From: Idiomarina sp.
GTDB taxonomy: Bacteria; Pseudomonadota; Gammaproteobacteria; Enterobacterales; Alteromonadaceae
DNA length: 64,000 nt
Assembly: GCA_020831965.1 (NCBI GenBank)
Contig: JAFIFP010000001.1
Coordinates: 186,001 to 250,000 of the forward strand
Direction: 5' to 3'
Shown here piece after piece: positions 16,658 to 26,002 of this stretch. Both the position numbers and the translations under genes were made by a program. The notes beneath the pieces are model-generated. The model did no database searches. It was given only the letters and a program-made list of their open reading frames with translations, and was not told the origin of the DNA. Position 1 is the first letter of the stretch. Every line of letters starts with the position of its first letter.

Positions 16658-18733
16658 ATGGCTGAGACCGAGCAAAAACAAAGCTTATGGCACTATGTCG
16701 CTCTATGCCTGCTCTGCCTTTTTGCACTCCTTATCATGGCTCCCGCCAGCGCCCAAGTGGCCGAAGACCCTGCATTGGAAACCCGGATTGATCGCTATCT
16801 GGCAATGGTTGACCAGACGCCAGAGGAGGCAGAACGTTTTTTGGATGAAATTCTCGCCGAGATCAATTCTGCAACGCCTGTTGTAACGCGAGTGCGTGCC
16901 TGGGGCTATAAAGCCGTTAACCTTTATTACAATGGCGAGACGGAAGAGGGCTTGCGCTATATGCAGCGTGCTCTCGATGCGGCTGAATCTGCCCGTGTGC
17001 CCGATGCATTGGCAGAAGCCACTGCAGTAAAAATCGAGCTCATTCGAAGCGAAGGCGATACTGCAGAGGCATTGGTCTTGATGCCGCGCCTTGACGAAGA
17101 ACTTGAACAAACACATTCACCGCGTATTCGTTACTACGCGCACAATCTTGCTGCGCGTCTCTATCATGAGATCAATCAGCTCGAAGAGTCACTTCATCAC
17201 TTGTTAGCTGCCTATGAAGCAGTGTCCGAAACTGACGACGAGCGCACTGTGCTGCGGCGCCAATTTTTAAATACTAATATTGCCTACATTCAGTCGGATA
17301 TGCGCAACTACAGCGGCGCGCTTGAGACAAGTCAGCGGGCGATTCGAGTCGCATTAGACGAAGGCTTCACTAATCAGTTACCTGATTTGTATTTATTGAG
17401 AGGGTACCTAGAGGCTCAAATGGAGATGAGCGAGGCCTCGATTCTTTCCCATGAAGAGGCGATTCGCTGGGGTCGCGAATTGGATATGCCTGGTGTTGTA
17501 TTGGTGAGCATGAATAATATTGGTTCTACGTTGATTGCCGATGGTGAATACGACCGAGCTCGTCTGATTCTGGAAGAGGCGCTTGCCGAAGCGCGAGCTC
17601 AAGAAAACGAACGCACGATTTTTTTGCTCTTGTTCAATCTTGGCTATATCGAGGTCATGGACGGTGATCCTGCGGTTGGTATTGAGCAAGTACGGGAAAT
17701 GGAAGCGCGGCTAAAAGAGTTTTACACTGACCGTGAGTATGCCGATTTATTGAAATACAGTGCAGAAGCTTACACCAAAGCAGAGTTATATCTTGAAGCC
17801 ATTGAGGCGTTAACGACTCAGCGTGAGCTCAACGAAGAAATCTTTCGTTCAGATCGCGAGCAAACTCTGAATGAGTTAGCAACGCGCTATGAAGCGCAAG
17901 AACAAGCGCGTCAAATTGAGTTGCTAGAACAACGTAACTCATTGCAAGAGCGTGTCATTGAAAACAGTAAGCTGCAGCAGCGTATTTTTGTGTTGTTTGT
18001 CATTGTGGTAGTTCTGGCCTCAATTCTACTCTTCGTTGCCTATCGTGCCGCGCGCAAAGCGAACCTGCGTCTTCGTGTAGCGAACAAGCAGCTTAAATAT
18101 CAGTCGACCCATGACCCACTGACAGCACTGCTTAACCGCCGTTCATTCCAACATGAAATGGCCGCACGTGCGGAGCGCATTGATCAACATATTGAACAGC
18201 GCTATCCAGACGCTCTGTTGCTGCTTGATGTGGACTACTTTAAGCAAATTAATGACAATCACGGCCACTCTGCCGGTGACACGGTATTGATGGAGTTGTC
18301 TAAAAGGTTGAAAGAAATATCGCGAACCTCGGACATGGTGGTGCGTTGGGGCGGAGAAGAGTTCTTAATCTATTTGCGTGATATGGATCCGAAAAAACTT
18401 CCAGACTTTACTCAGCGTGTTCTCGAAATCATTGGTCAAGAGCCCATCCAGCATGAAGATAAGACCATTCGTGTTACGGCAACCGCTGGCTTTATTTCTA
18501 TTCCTTTTGCGGGCGTTGATGAAGAGACTCTTAATTGGGAACGTCTGTTGCAAATTGTTGATATGGCGCTCTACATCGGTAAGGTTCATGGCCGGAACCA
18601 AGGGCTGGGAGTCATGGGGCTGGAAGTGCCTTATGAACAGGCCAAAGAAATGTTAGAAAAGGATTTGTCGGGTGCTATTGAGCGTGGTTGGGTCCGTTCG
18701 ATTGTGCTGAACGGACCCGATATCCCTGCTTAA
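16658..18733 (+). CDS. TPR-containing membrane diguanylate cyclase
   Basis: Start at ATG 16658, six bases after AGGAG, giving 691 residues. Layout: signal or first membrane helix (10-33), TPR-like helical repeats in the periplasm (about 40-400), coiled coil (about 405-435), membrane helix (about 442-462), then a cytoplasmic GGDEF domain. The catalytic motif is GGEEF at about 565-569 and an RTSD inhibitory I-site sits five residues before it, so it should make cyclic-di-GMP and be product-inhibited. The TPR sensor probably binds an envelope partner or peptide; the ligand is unknown. No EAL domain. Confidence 0.9.
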   Translation: MAETEQKQSLWHYVALCLLCLFALLIMAPASAQVAEDPALETRIDRYLAMVDQTPEEAERFLDEILAEINSATPVVTRVRAWGYKAVNLYYNGETEEGLRYMQRALDAAESARVPDALAEATAVKIELIRSEGDTAEALVLMPRLDEELEQTHSPRIRYYAHNLAARLYHEINQLEESLHHLLAAYEAVSETDDERTVLRRQFLNTNIAYIQSDMRNYSGALETSQRAIRVALDEGFTNQLPDLYLLRGYLEAQMEMSEASILSHEEAIRWGRELDMPGVVLVSMNNIGSTLIADGEYDRARLILEEALAEARAQENERTIFLLLFNLGYIEVMDGDPAVGIEQVREMEARLKEFYTDREYADLLKYSAEAYTKAELYLEAIEALTTQRELNEEIFRSDREQTLNELATRYEAQEQARQIELLEQRNSLQERVIENSKLQQRIFVLFVIVVVLASILLFVAYRAARKANLRLRVANKQLKYQSTHDPLTALLNRRSFQHEMAARAERIDQHIEQRYPDALLLLDVDYFKQINDNHGHSAGDTVLMELSKRLKEISRTSDMVVRWGGEEFLIYLRDMDPKKLPDFTQRVLEIIGQEPIQHEDKTIRVTATAGFISIPFAGVDEETLNWERLLQIVDMALYIGKVHGRNQGLGVMGLEVPYEQAKEMLEKDLSGAIERGWVRSIVLNGPDIPA

Positions 18734-18741
18734 CTTGCTAC

Positions 18742-21030
18742 TTAACGTGGTCCTGCTGGGAGTTTCTCCCACAAGAACTCAGTCATCATAGTGCGAAGGT
18801 GCAGTGATGTGCCTTCACCTTCTGCGATACCGTGAGTACGATTCGGATAGGCCATGAAACGGAATTGTTTCTGGTGACGAATCAACTCGTCGATCAGACG
18901 CTCACTTCCTTGATAATGCACGTTATCGTCAGCAGTACCATGAACGAGCAACAAGTCGCCCTGCAGTCGATGTGCGTGGGTTACGGCCGAAGTCTCTTCA
19001 TAGCTCTCTGCAGCTTCAGGGAGTAAGCCTGAATAACGTTCCTGATAAATGGTGTCATAGAGACGCAGGTCTGGCACCGGTGCCAATGCAATACCCACAT
19101 GGAAGCGATCGGGGTGACGGAACAGGGCATTTAAGGTTTGCGAGCCACCACCGCTGTGCCCCCACATGGCCACTCGGTCACCATCAATCCATGACCAACG
19201 CGCCATCATTTCATCAAGCGCATCGACCTGATCTTGTACTGTGACAATTCCTAGCTGCATATAGATCGAATGCCGCCATTCTTGACCTCGTGGTGAGCGC
19301 GTGCCGCGGTTATCGATAGATACCACAACATAACCTAGCTGCGTGAGATACTCATGCCATAGCCAGCTGTGACCCAACCAGCGGTCGGCTACAGTTTGCC
19401 CCCATGGTTCGCCATAGATGTACATGACGACCGGATATTTCTTCGATTCGTCAAAGTCGCGCGGGCGCATTAGATAGCCGTCTAGCTCTAATCCATCACG
19501 TGCAGTGACAGTAAAGAACTCGGTGTTGCTCGTGATACGTGAAGCCAGCGTTGCCTTTAACCCTTCGTTCAATTCAAGCTCTTGAATGACAGCATGGTCG
19601 GGCAAGGACACCATCCGGGTTTCATGAGGAACGCCGACACGAGAAACACGATGAATCGCAAAGCGACCATCCCGCGACACATTGTAAGCATGGCTACCGT
19701 CCCAATCGCTCGGGGTCAGACGCTCTGGCGCTCGATTACCTTGTAAATCAACACGGAACAAATAACGTTGCAGAGCACTCTCAGGCGAAGCGATAAAGTA
19801 TGCATAGCCTTCGCCTGCGTCATTCGCCACGATTTCTAAGAGTTCAATAACGTCATAATCACCCGACGTTAAAGCTGTTAGTTTCTCGCCTTGAGCATCG
19901 GCGTCGTAGCGATACAGGTGGCGGTAGCCGCTGCGTTCGCTTTGCCAAGTAAAGCTGCGGCCGTCACGGAAGAAACGCACATCGTCCACTTGCTCTACCC
20001 AGGCATTGCTCGATTCAGTGATTAGAATATCGGCATGACCGGTAGCGCGTTGTGCGGCGAAGTAATGCATTTGGTTTTGTGCACGATTCATTTGCTGAAT
20101 CATCAATGTGTCACTATTTCCAGCCCATTCCATCCGCACTAAGTAATGCTCACGCTCATCACCCGGCAACTGCATCCAAGTGGTATCCCCGCCGCTTGCG
20201 GCGATTACACCAACGCGTTTGGCTGAGTTGGTCTCGCCAACTTTAGGATAAGGGAACTCAGTGAGGGTTGGGTAAAGCTCAGACACATTGTCGATCATGG
20301 TGAACATTGGAACGCCATGGGTATCTACTTGCCAGTAAGCAATGTGAGTACCATCGGGCGACCAACGGAAACCATCCCGTAGATAGAATTCCTCCTCGTT
20401 GACCCAATCAAAGGTGCCATTAATCACTCTCTCGTCACCGTCATGGGTCAACTGGCTAATATTCAGCGTGTTGAGGTCTTGCACATAAATATTGTTTTGC
20501 ATGACGTAGGCTACGCGAGTGCCGGCGGGATCGAACTTAGCAAATTGTAAAGTCGACTCAGGGAAGTCTCGGCCTAATTGTACTAGGCGACCATTGTCAC
20601 GATTAAGTACCCAGTAATCACCTAAGGTGTGCGTGCGCCACGAGCGACGGGTATTGGTGAAAATGAGTAACTGACGACCGTCCTCAGACCATTGGTAGTC
20701 TGCAATACGCAGAGGAGAGTTACTGCCAGCGGGAATGAGTTGAGCCGCAGCGACCATGACCTCACGTTCGCCAGTATCGGGCGCGTAGCGCACGATGTCG
20801 CGACCACCGTCAGGAACAACCTCGAGAGTCGTATAACCAGAACCGTCAGCTAGCCACCGAATCACGGGCACTTGAGATTCCCGAAATAGAGTGGAGCCGT
20901 AGATATCTGACAAGCTTACTGTGGTATCGGTCGGCATGGGCGCAGAATATTGCGCAGTACTTGGCACGTTTTGACAGCCCGCGAGTGCGAGGGCCGCCAA
21001 GGTCAGCCATGGAAGCATTATTTTTTTCAT
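18742..21030 (-). CDS. S9 family dipeptidyl-peptidase IV-type lipoprotein
   Basis: 762 residues from ATG 21030. Lipoprotein signal ending LALAGC (Cys19). Residues ~60-500 form a DPP-IV N-terminal beta-propeller, and the C-terminal alpha/beta-hydrolase has the triad: Ser in GHSGGGSQT (~628), Asp in GTADDNVHY (~702), His in NRTHGIAEG (~732). The double-Glu motif that anchors the substrate N-terminus appears as NEEEFYLRDG. It should clip Xaa-Pro or Xaa-Ala dipeptides at the cell surface, in keeping with a peptide-eating lifestyle. Convergent with the cyclase gene (8 bases between stops) and divergent from prlC. Confidence 0.92.
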   Translation of the reverse strand: MKKIMLPWLTLAALALAGCQNVPSTAQYSAPMPTDTTVSLSDIYGSTLFRESQVPVIRWLADGSGYTTLEVVPDGGRDIVRYAPDTGEREVMVAAAQLIPAGSNSPLRIADYQWSEDGRQLLIFTNTRRSWRTHTLGDYWVLNRDNGRLVQLGRDFPESTLQFAKFDPAGTRVAYVMQNNIYVQDLNTLNISQLTHDGDERVINGTFDWVNEEEFYLRDGFRWSPDGTHIAYWQVDTHGVPMFTMIDNVSELYPTLTEFPYPKVGETNSAKRVGVIAASGGDTTWMQLPGDEREHYLVRMEWAGNSDTLMIQQMNRAQNQMHYFAAQRATGHADILITESSNAWVEQVDDVRFFRDGRSFTWQSERSGYRHLYRYDADAQGEKLTALTSGDYDVIELLEIVANDAGEGYAYFIASPESALQRYLFRVDLQGNRAPERLTPSDWDGSHAYNVSRDGRFAIHRVSRVGVPHETRMVSLPDHAVIQELELNEGLKATLASRITSNTEFFTVTARDGLELDGYLMRPRDFDESKKYPVVMYIYGEPWGQTVADRWLGHSWLWHEYLTQLGYVVVSIDNRGTRSPRGQEWRHSIYMQLGIVTVQDQVDALDEMMARWSWIDGDRVAMWGHSGGGSQTLNALFRHPDRFHVGIALAPVPDLRLYDTIYQERYSGLLPEAAESYEETSAVTHAHRLQGDLLLVHGTADDNVHYQGSERLIDELIRHQKQFRFMAYPNRTHGIAEGEGTSLHLRTMMTEFLWEKLPAGPR

Positions 21031-21169
21031 AGGAGTTCCAGAAGCCTTTGTTGTTGGAAGCATTGATTGTACTGTTTTTACAGTGACCTGCCACGTTTGT
21101 CCGGTGATCCTTGAAAAACTTGCGGCGTATCCCAAGATAAGAGAGATAAACGCAAGGAATGAGAGTTGT

Positions 21170-23221
21170 ATGAGCAATCCGTTACTGTCTGATTATGAGT
21201 TACCGCCCTTTTCGCTGATTCGAGCCGAGCATGTTCAGCCTGCTGTTGAGAAGGCCATCACTGATTGCCGTGAGGTTGTCGAACGTGTTGCGACGTTGGC
21301 CAACCCGACGTGGGAAACTTTAGTTGCGCCTCTAGAGGAAGTGGATGATCGCTTGAATAAAGTGTGGTCACCGATTTCCCATTTAAATTCTGTGCTAAGT
21401 TCAGATGAATTGCGTCAAGCCCATGACGCCTGCTTGCCTTTGTTGTCGGATTACGGAACTTACGTGGGACAACACGAAGGCTTGTATCGAGCTTACCAAG
21501 CCCTGCGTGACAGTGAAAAATTTGAACAGCTAACGGTGGCACAACAACGTGTCATCACCGAAACGCTGAAGGATTTTCGCCTCTCAGGAGTCAGCCTGCC
21601 TGCGGATAAAAAGCAACGCTACGGCGAGATTCAATCTCGTTTAGCTGACCTAAGCTCGACCTTTAGTAATCAGTTACTCGATGCGACTCAAAGTTGGCAG
21701 CTCCACCTGACGGATGACTCGCGATTGAGTGGGTTGCCGGAAAGTGCGGTTGCTGGCGCAGCTGCGGAAGCTGAGGAGAAGGGGCTCGAAGGTTATCTGT
21801 TCACACTCGATATTCCAAGTTACCTGCCGATTATGACCTACGCAGACGATCGTGCGTTGCGGGAAGAAATGTATCGAGCGTTCACAACGCGAGCGTCTGA
21901 CCAAGGGCCGAGTGCAGGTGAATTCGACAATACAAAGGTGATCGAGGAAACCTTAAAACTGCGTCATGAACTCGCTCAATTGTTGGGCTTCGAACACTAC
22001 GGGGCCCTCTCGCTCGAGAGCAAAATGGCAGAGAGTCCAGAGCAAGTCGTATCATTTTTGCAGGACTTAGCCAAACGCACCGCGCCGCAAGCAAAAGCGG
22101 ACTTGAATGCTTTACAAGCGTTTGCCGCTGAAGAGGGTGTCACTGAACTTGCAGCATGGGACTTTGCTTATTACTCGGAGAAGTTAAAACAAAAAGCGTT
22201 TTCGGTATCTGACGAAGAGCTCCGCCGTTACTTTCCAGAGGATCAGGTCTTAAGCGGCTTGTTTACCGTGACCAAGCGCTTGTTTGGCGTAGATGTGAAG
22301 GAACGAGACGATGTGGATGCGTGGCATCCTCAGGTTCGTTACTTTGACCTGATCGATGAGTCGGGTGTGGTGCGTGCAGGTTTCTATTTAGACCTCTATG
22401 CAAGAAGCAAGAAGCGAGGTGGTGCATGGATGGCGGATTGCGCGGTGCGCCGTCGACTCGCGGACGGGCAGCTGCAAAAGCCAATTGCGTTTTTGACCTG
22501 TAACTTTAATAAACCTGTGGGTGGCAAACCTGCCTTATTTACACATGATGAAGTGTTAACTCTGTTTCACGAGTTTGGTCATGGCCTGCATCACATGTTG
22601 ACCCAAATTGACGTGGCAGCCGTGTCAGGGATTAATGGTGTCGCTTGGGATGCAGTGGAATTGCCGAGTCAGTTCTTGGAGAACTGGTGTTGGGAGAAAG
22701 AGGCGTTGGCCTTTATCTCGCGTCACTATGAGACTGGCGATGCACTGCCCGAGGAACTTTTGCAGAACATGTTAGCGGCACGTAATTTCCAATCTGCGAT
22801 GCAAATGGTGCGGCAACTTGAGTTTTCACTGTTTGATATGCGTATTCACATGGATGGGAAAGCCTGCGAGCCCGGGCGTGTGCAGGCTATATTGAACGAA
22901 GTGAGGGACCAAGTGGCAGTTGTGAAACCACCGGATTTCAATCGCTTTCAGCATAGTTTCGGGCATATTTTTGCGGGTGGGTATGCCGCAGGCTATTACA
23001 GCTATAAGTGGGCCGAGGTCCTTTCTGCGGATGCGTTTAGCCGTTTTGAGGAAGAGGGAATCTTCAGCCAAAAGGCAGGTAGAGACTTCCTTAAACACAT
23101 TTTAGAACAGGGTGGTAGTCGGGACGTCATTGAATTGTTTAAAGCCTTCCGAGGGCGTGAACCGGATATTCAACCCTTGTTACGCCATTCGGGCATTCAA
23201 GCTACCGAGGCTGTGGCTTAG
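21170..23221 (+). CDS. prlC: Oligopeptidase A (M3 metallopeptidase)
   Basis: Cytoplasmic zinc peptidase that degrades short peptides, including cleaved signal peptides. From ATG 21170 it is 683 residues, matching E. coli PrlC. The zinc motif HEFGH is at 467-471 (LFHEFGHGLHHML), the downstream ligand lies in LPSQFLENWCWE, and the late substrate motif in FGHIFAGGYAAGYYSYKWA is intact. An upstream extension to 21083 lacks family similarity. Ends in a strong terminator. Confidence 0.95.
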   Translation: MSNPLLSDYELPPFSLIRAEHVQPAVEKAITDCREVVERVATLANPTWETLVAPLEEVDDRLNKVWSPISHLNSVLSSDELRQAHDACLPLLSDYGTYVGQHEGLYRAYQALRDSEKFEQLTVAQQRVITETLKDFRLSGVSLPADKKQRYGEIQSRLADLSSTFSNQLLDATQSWQLHLTDDSRLSGLPESAVAGAAAEAEEKGLEGYLFTLDIPSYLPIMTYADDRALREEMYRAFTTRASDQGPSAGEFDNTKVIEETLKLRHELAQLLGFEHYGALSLESKMAESPEQVVSFLQDLAKRTAPQAKADLNALQAFAAEEGVTELAAWDFAYYSEKLKQKAFSVSDEELRRYFPEDQVLSGLFTVTKRLFGVDVKERDDVDAWHPQVRYFDLIDESGVVRAGFYLDLYARSKKRGGAWMADCAVRRRLADGQLQKPIAFLTCNFNKPVGGKPALFTHDEVLTLFHEFGHGLHHMLTQIDVAAVSGINGVAWDAVELPSQFLENWCWEKEALAFISRHYETGDALPEELLQNMLAARNFQSAMQMVRQLEFSLFDMRIHMDGKACEPGRVQAILNEVRDQVAVVKPPDFNRFQHSFGHIFAGGYAAGYYSYKWAEVLSADAFSRFEEEGIFSQKAGRDFLKHILEQGGSRDVIELFKAFRGREPDIQPLLRHSGIQATEAVA

Positions 23222-23237
23222 CCGCATGCGAACGATC

Positions 23238-23266
23238 AAAAAAGGGCAGTCGAACTGCCCTTTTTG
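23238..23266. terminator. Bidirectional terminator between prlC and the DUF2970 gene
   Basis: Arms AAAAGGGCAGT (23240-23250) and ACTGCCCTTTT (23254-23264) with a 3-base loop, A-rich on one side and T-rich on the other, so it can serve both convergent genes. Confidence 0.9.
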
Positions 23267-23286
23267 CTGCGTAGAACTCTAAGCGC

Positions 23287-23502
23287 TTATACGAGACGTA
23301 ATACTAGGGAAACGATGCTTAAGATCGTCAGAACAAAGAGAATAATGAAGAGTGCACCAATAATAATGTAGGGCAGGGGATTTTTCTGATTGAAATCACG
23401 CACACGATTTTTTTCAGTTTGCACACCAAACATGGCGGCGAGAACACTCAAAGTAATGCTGAGAATACCGGGCGATTCTGACGACGCAGGCTTATCTGTC
23501 AT
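23287..23502 (-). CDS. DUF2970 family small membrane protein
   Basis: About 71 residues: a short hydrophilic head, SVLAAMFGVQTEKNRVRDF, then one strongly hydrophobic helix (IIIGALFIILFVLTILSIVSL). This is the DUF2970 pattern, of unknown function. An alternative GTG at 23509-23511 directly abuts the stop of the upstream gene (TAA-GTG), which would translationally couple the pair and add three residues. The ATG at 23502 is used here, but its ribosome site is weak. Confidence 0.75.
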   Translation of the reverse strand: MTDKPASSESPGILSITLSVLAAMFGVQTEKNRVRDFNQKNPLPYIIIGALFIILFVLTILSIVSLVLRLV

Positions 23503-23511
23503 ATGGGGCAC

Positions 23512-23796
23512 TTAGTGGTGGCTATTATTCTCGTTACGATTCGAAGCAGGCTTGGTGTCTTCTGCCTTTGAGAATAGGAGCTCAGCAAAATCGAGGAAAT
23601 GGAATCGTGTTGAAATACTCTTGCCTTGCACCCAAGCGCGCCATGAACCAAGCAGATTGGTCGGTTGCTCTGAACAACTGACTGCTTGAAAGCCATAATA
23701 GACTTCTGGGCATTGCGTACGAGACCCAACGGGAGAAAGAATAATTGCGCCTGCAACACCCACGATGGCGATAGCAGCTAGCATAGAACGACGCAT
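23512..23796 (-). CDS. Unknown small membrane-anchored or exported protein
   Basis: 94 residues from ATG 23796, which has an excellent GGAGG site; frames extending further upstream are not supported. A basic head and hydrophobic helix (MRRSMLAAIAIVGVAGAIIL) form a signal anchor, followed by a short domain with two cysteines (TQCPEVYYGFQAVSCSEQ) and a hydrophilic Asn/His-rich tail. Not recognised. It shares a transcript with the DUF2970 gene. Confidence 0.65.
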   Translation of the reverse strand: MRRSMLAAIAIVGVAGAIILSPVGSRTQCPEVYYGFQAVSCSEQPTNLLGSWRAWVQGKSISTRFHFLDFAELLFSKAEDTKPASNRNENNSHH

Positions 23797-23950
23797 GTTT
23801 CCTCCCTCTGTTGGTTGATTATTGCGCAAATCTAGCACTTTTAGTGGATGAGCGCCAGAGGCAATAGGTGAATGAATGCGTCGGTGTTGATAGAATAGAC
23901 AACAAATTAATGAACTTGCGCTAAATGTGCGTCTCACTCAGGTCAACAAA

Positions 23951-24649
23951 ATGGCTGAAAATATGCGTCTTAACACATCTGAATATTTGATTGCACCTTC
24001 TATTCTTTCTGCAGACTTTGCTCGTTTAGGTGAAGACGTTGAAGCGGTGCTGAGCGCTGGGGCGGATGTAGTTCATTTTGATGTCATGGATAACCACTTC
24101 GTTCCCAATCTGACTTTCGGGCCGATGATATGTGAGGCGCTTCGCAATTATGGCGTGACCGCGCCAATCGATGTGCATTTGATGGTGTCGCCTGTAGATG
24201 ACATTATTCCTCAATTCGCGAAAGCGGGCGCTTCGATTATTACCTTTCATCCGGAGGCATCGGTACATATCGACAGGTCGTTGCAATTGATTAAAGATAA
24301 CGGATGCCAAGCTGGGCTTGTGTTGAACCCAGCAACACCGCTGCATTATTTAGATTATGTGATGGATAAGCTCGACGTGATTTTGCTGATGTCGGTCAAT
24401 CCAGGCTTTGGTGGTCAATCCTTTATCCCATCGACCTTAGATAAATTGCGAGCCGTGCGCCAACGTATTAATGAAAGTGGACGCGATATTCGACTTGAAG
24501 TAGACGGTGGCGTCAAAGTCGATAACATTCGTGCGATTGCTGAAGCGGGCGCGGATATGTTTGTTGCAGGCTCGGCGATATTCAGTCAGCCTGATTATGC
24601 TGCAGTGATTACCCAGATGCGCCAAGAACTTGCGCAGGTGGCGCGTTAA
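23951..24649 (+). CDS. rpe: Ribulose-phosphate 3-epimerase
   Basis: Interconverts ribulose-5-phosphate and xylulose-5-phosphate in the pentose phosphate pathway. The TIM-barrel motifs are all present: [55 protein letters not shown] and FVAGSAIF, including the metal-binding His/Asp residues. 232 residues from ATG 23951, a few more than E. coli because of a short head; an internal ATG at 23963 is an alternative. Followed 47 bases later by trpS, as in many gammaproteobacteria, though gph is missing between them. Confidence 0.95.
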   Translation: MAENMRLNTSEYLIAPSILSADFARLGEDVEAVLSAGADVVHFDVMDNHFVPNLTFGPMICEALRNYGVTAPIDVHLMVSPVDDIIPQFAKAGASIITFHPEASVHIDRSLQLIKDNGCQAGLVLNPATPLHYLDYVMDKLDVILLMSVNPGFGGQSFIPSTLDKLRAVRQRINESGRDIRLEVDGGVKVDNIRAIAEAGADMFVAGSAIFSQPDYAAVITQMRQELAQVAR

Positions 24650-24696
24650 TCGAGCGTATTGGTAGTTTTTTATCATTTCAATAAAGAGACCCTAAC

Positions 24697-25701
24697 ATGA
24701 GCAAACCTGTCGTACTCAGTGGCTGTCAGCCGTCCGGACAATTGACCATCGGTAATTATATGGGAGCGCTGCGGCAATGGGTGCAGATGCAGGAGACGCA
24801 TGACTGTCACTTTATGTTAGTGGACCTCCATGCCATTACCGTTCGACAGGAACCCGCAGCTTTACGCTCTGCAACCTTAGATGGGTTAGCTTTGTATCTG
24901 GCTTGCGGCCTTGATCCTCAGAAAAGTACCTTGTTCTTACAGTCGCATGTTCCTCAGCATTCACAACTTGCTTGGGTATTGAACTGCTATACCCAAATGG
25001 GTGAGCTGAACCGAATGACGCAGTACAAGGACAAATCTCAGAAGCAAGAATCGAACATGAATGCGGGCTTATTCACCTACCCGGTGCTAATGGCGGCAGA
25101 TATTTTACTGTACGGTGCAAATGAAGTGCCTGTGGGCAATGATCAAAAACAACACCTTGAGTTGAGCCGCGACGTAGCCACGCGGTTTAACAACATTTAC
25201 GGTGATGTGTTTGTCATTCCAGAGCCGTTCATTCCGCAGCATGGAGCGCGAATTATGAGCTTGCAGGATCCGACTAAGAAAATGTCGAAGTCTGATGATA
25301 ATGCGAATAACTACCTTGGTTTGCTTGAAGAACCGAAAAAGTTAGCCAAGAAAATTAAACGCGCGGTCACGGATTCTGATGAGCAAGCGCGGATTTATTT
25401 TGATCCTGAGGAGAAGCCGGGCGTGTCGAACCTATTGACGCTGTTGTCTGGCGCTACGGGCAAGTCCATCGACAGTTTAGTTCCGGACTACGAAGGCAAG
25501 ATGTATGGTCATCTGAAAGGCGATGTGGCAGATGCAGTGGTGGCAATGTTGGAGCCTATGCAGGCACGCTATCATGAGCTTCGTGCCGATGAGGCGCATT
25601 TGGACAGTGTAATGCGACTGGGGGCAGAGAAAGCGCAAGCACGCGCTGAGCAAGTGCTCGCTCGTGTTTATGATGCGGTTGGATTCGTTCTACCTAAATA
25701 A
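24697..25701 (+). CDS. trpS: Tryptophanyl-tRNA synthetase
   Basis: Class Ic synthetase, 334 residues. The HIGH-equivalent is in [14 protein letters not shown] at the N-terminus and KMSKS is at 195-199. [18 protein letters not shown], typical of bacterial TrpRS, is present. Likely cotranscribed with rpe. Confidence 0.97.
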   Translation: MSKPVVLSGCQPSGQLTIGNYMGALRQWVQMQETHDCHFMLVDLHAITVRQEPAALRSATLDGLALYLACGLDPQKSTLFLQSHVPQHSQLAWVLNCYTQMGELNRMTQYKDKSQKQESNMNAGLFTYPVLMAADILLYGANEVPVGNDQKQHLELSRDVATRFNNIYGDVFVIPEPFIPQHGARIMSLQDPTKKMSKSDDNANNYLGLLEEPKKLAKKIKRAVTDSDEQARIYFDPEEKPGVSNLLTLLSGATGKSIDSLVPDYEGKMYGHLKGDVADAVVAMLEPMQARYHELRADEAHLDSVMRLGAEKAQARAEQVLARVYDAVGFVLPK

Positions 25702-25760
25702 ATATCGAGTAAAGTCCAGATGCTGCTCGCCTCTTCAAATTTGTAACAAAGTATTACATT

Positions 25761-25784
25761 TGCGCCGGTTTCCTCACCGGCGCA
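25761..25784 (+). terminator. Possible terminator after trpS
   Basis: A perfect nine-base stem TGCGCCGGT / ACCGGCGCA with a 6-base loop, 60 bases past trpS. The following DNA is pyrimidine-rich but not a clean T run, so termination may be partial. Confidence 0.5.
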
Positions 25785-26002
25785 GCACCCTTCTTTACTC
25801 TTTCTATTGCATTCGTTATGCATTCCTCCTGCATAATCACCAACTATGATAAGTCGAAGTCTGGAACCACCTTAGGCTTTGGGGTAGTCTGTTGAGTCCG
25901 TACATGCGCAGAGTCTGTACGGCAGAAAAATGCATCAGTCTAGGGCTCGTACGGAAACCTCCCGGCTGGTAAGAATAACAAGGTGTAGAAAGGACCGTGA
26001 TT
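25785..26002 (+). promoter_or_regulatory. Leader region of the subtilase gene with a stem-loop
   Basis: No coding frame is evident. CCGTACA (25898-25904) and TGTACGG (25916-25922) form a perfect 7-base stem around an 11-base loop, and a third CGTACGG follows at about 25948-25954, offering an alternative pairing partner. Three GCAT units occur around 25809-25831. A promoter is probably present but I cannot single one out. Confidence 0.4.

Noticed and set aside
19700-19740. A further GGGGTCAGA repeat inside the S9 peptidase gene
   Set aside because: It is a single isolated match encoding ordinary protein (LTPSD) and lacks the flanking context.
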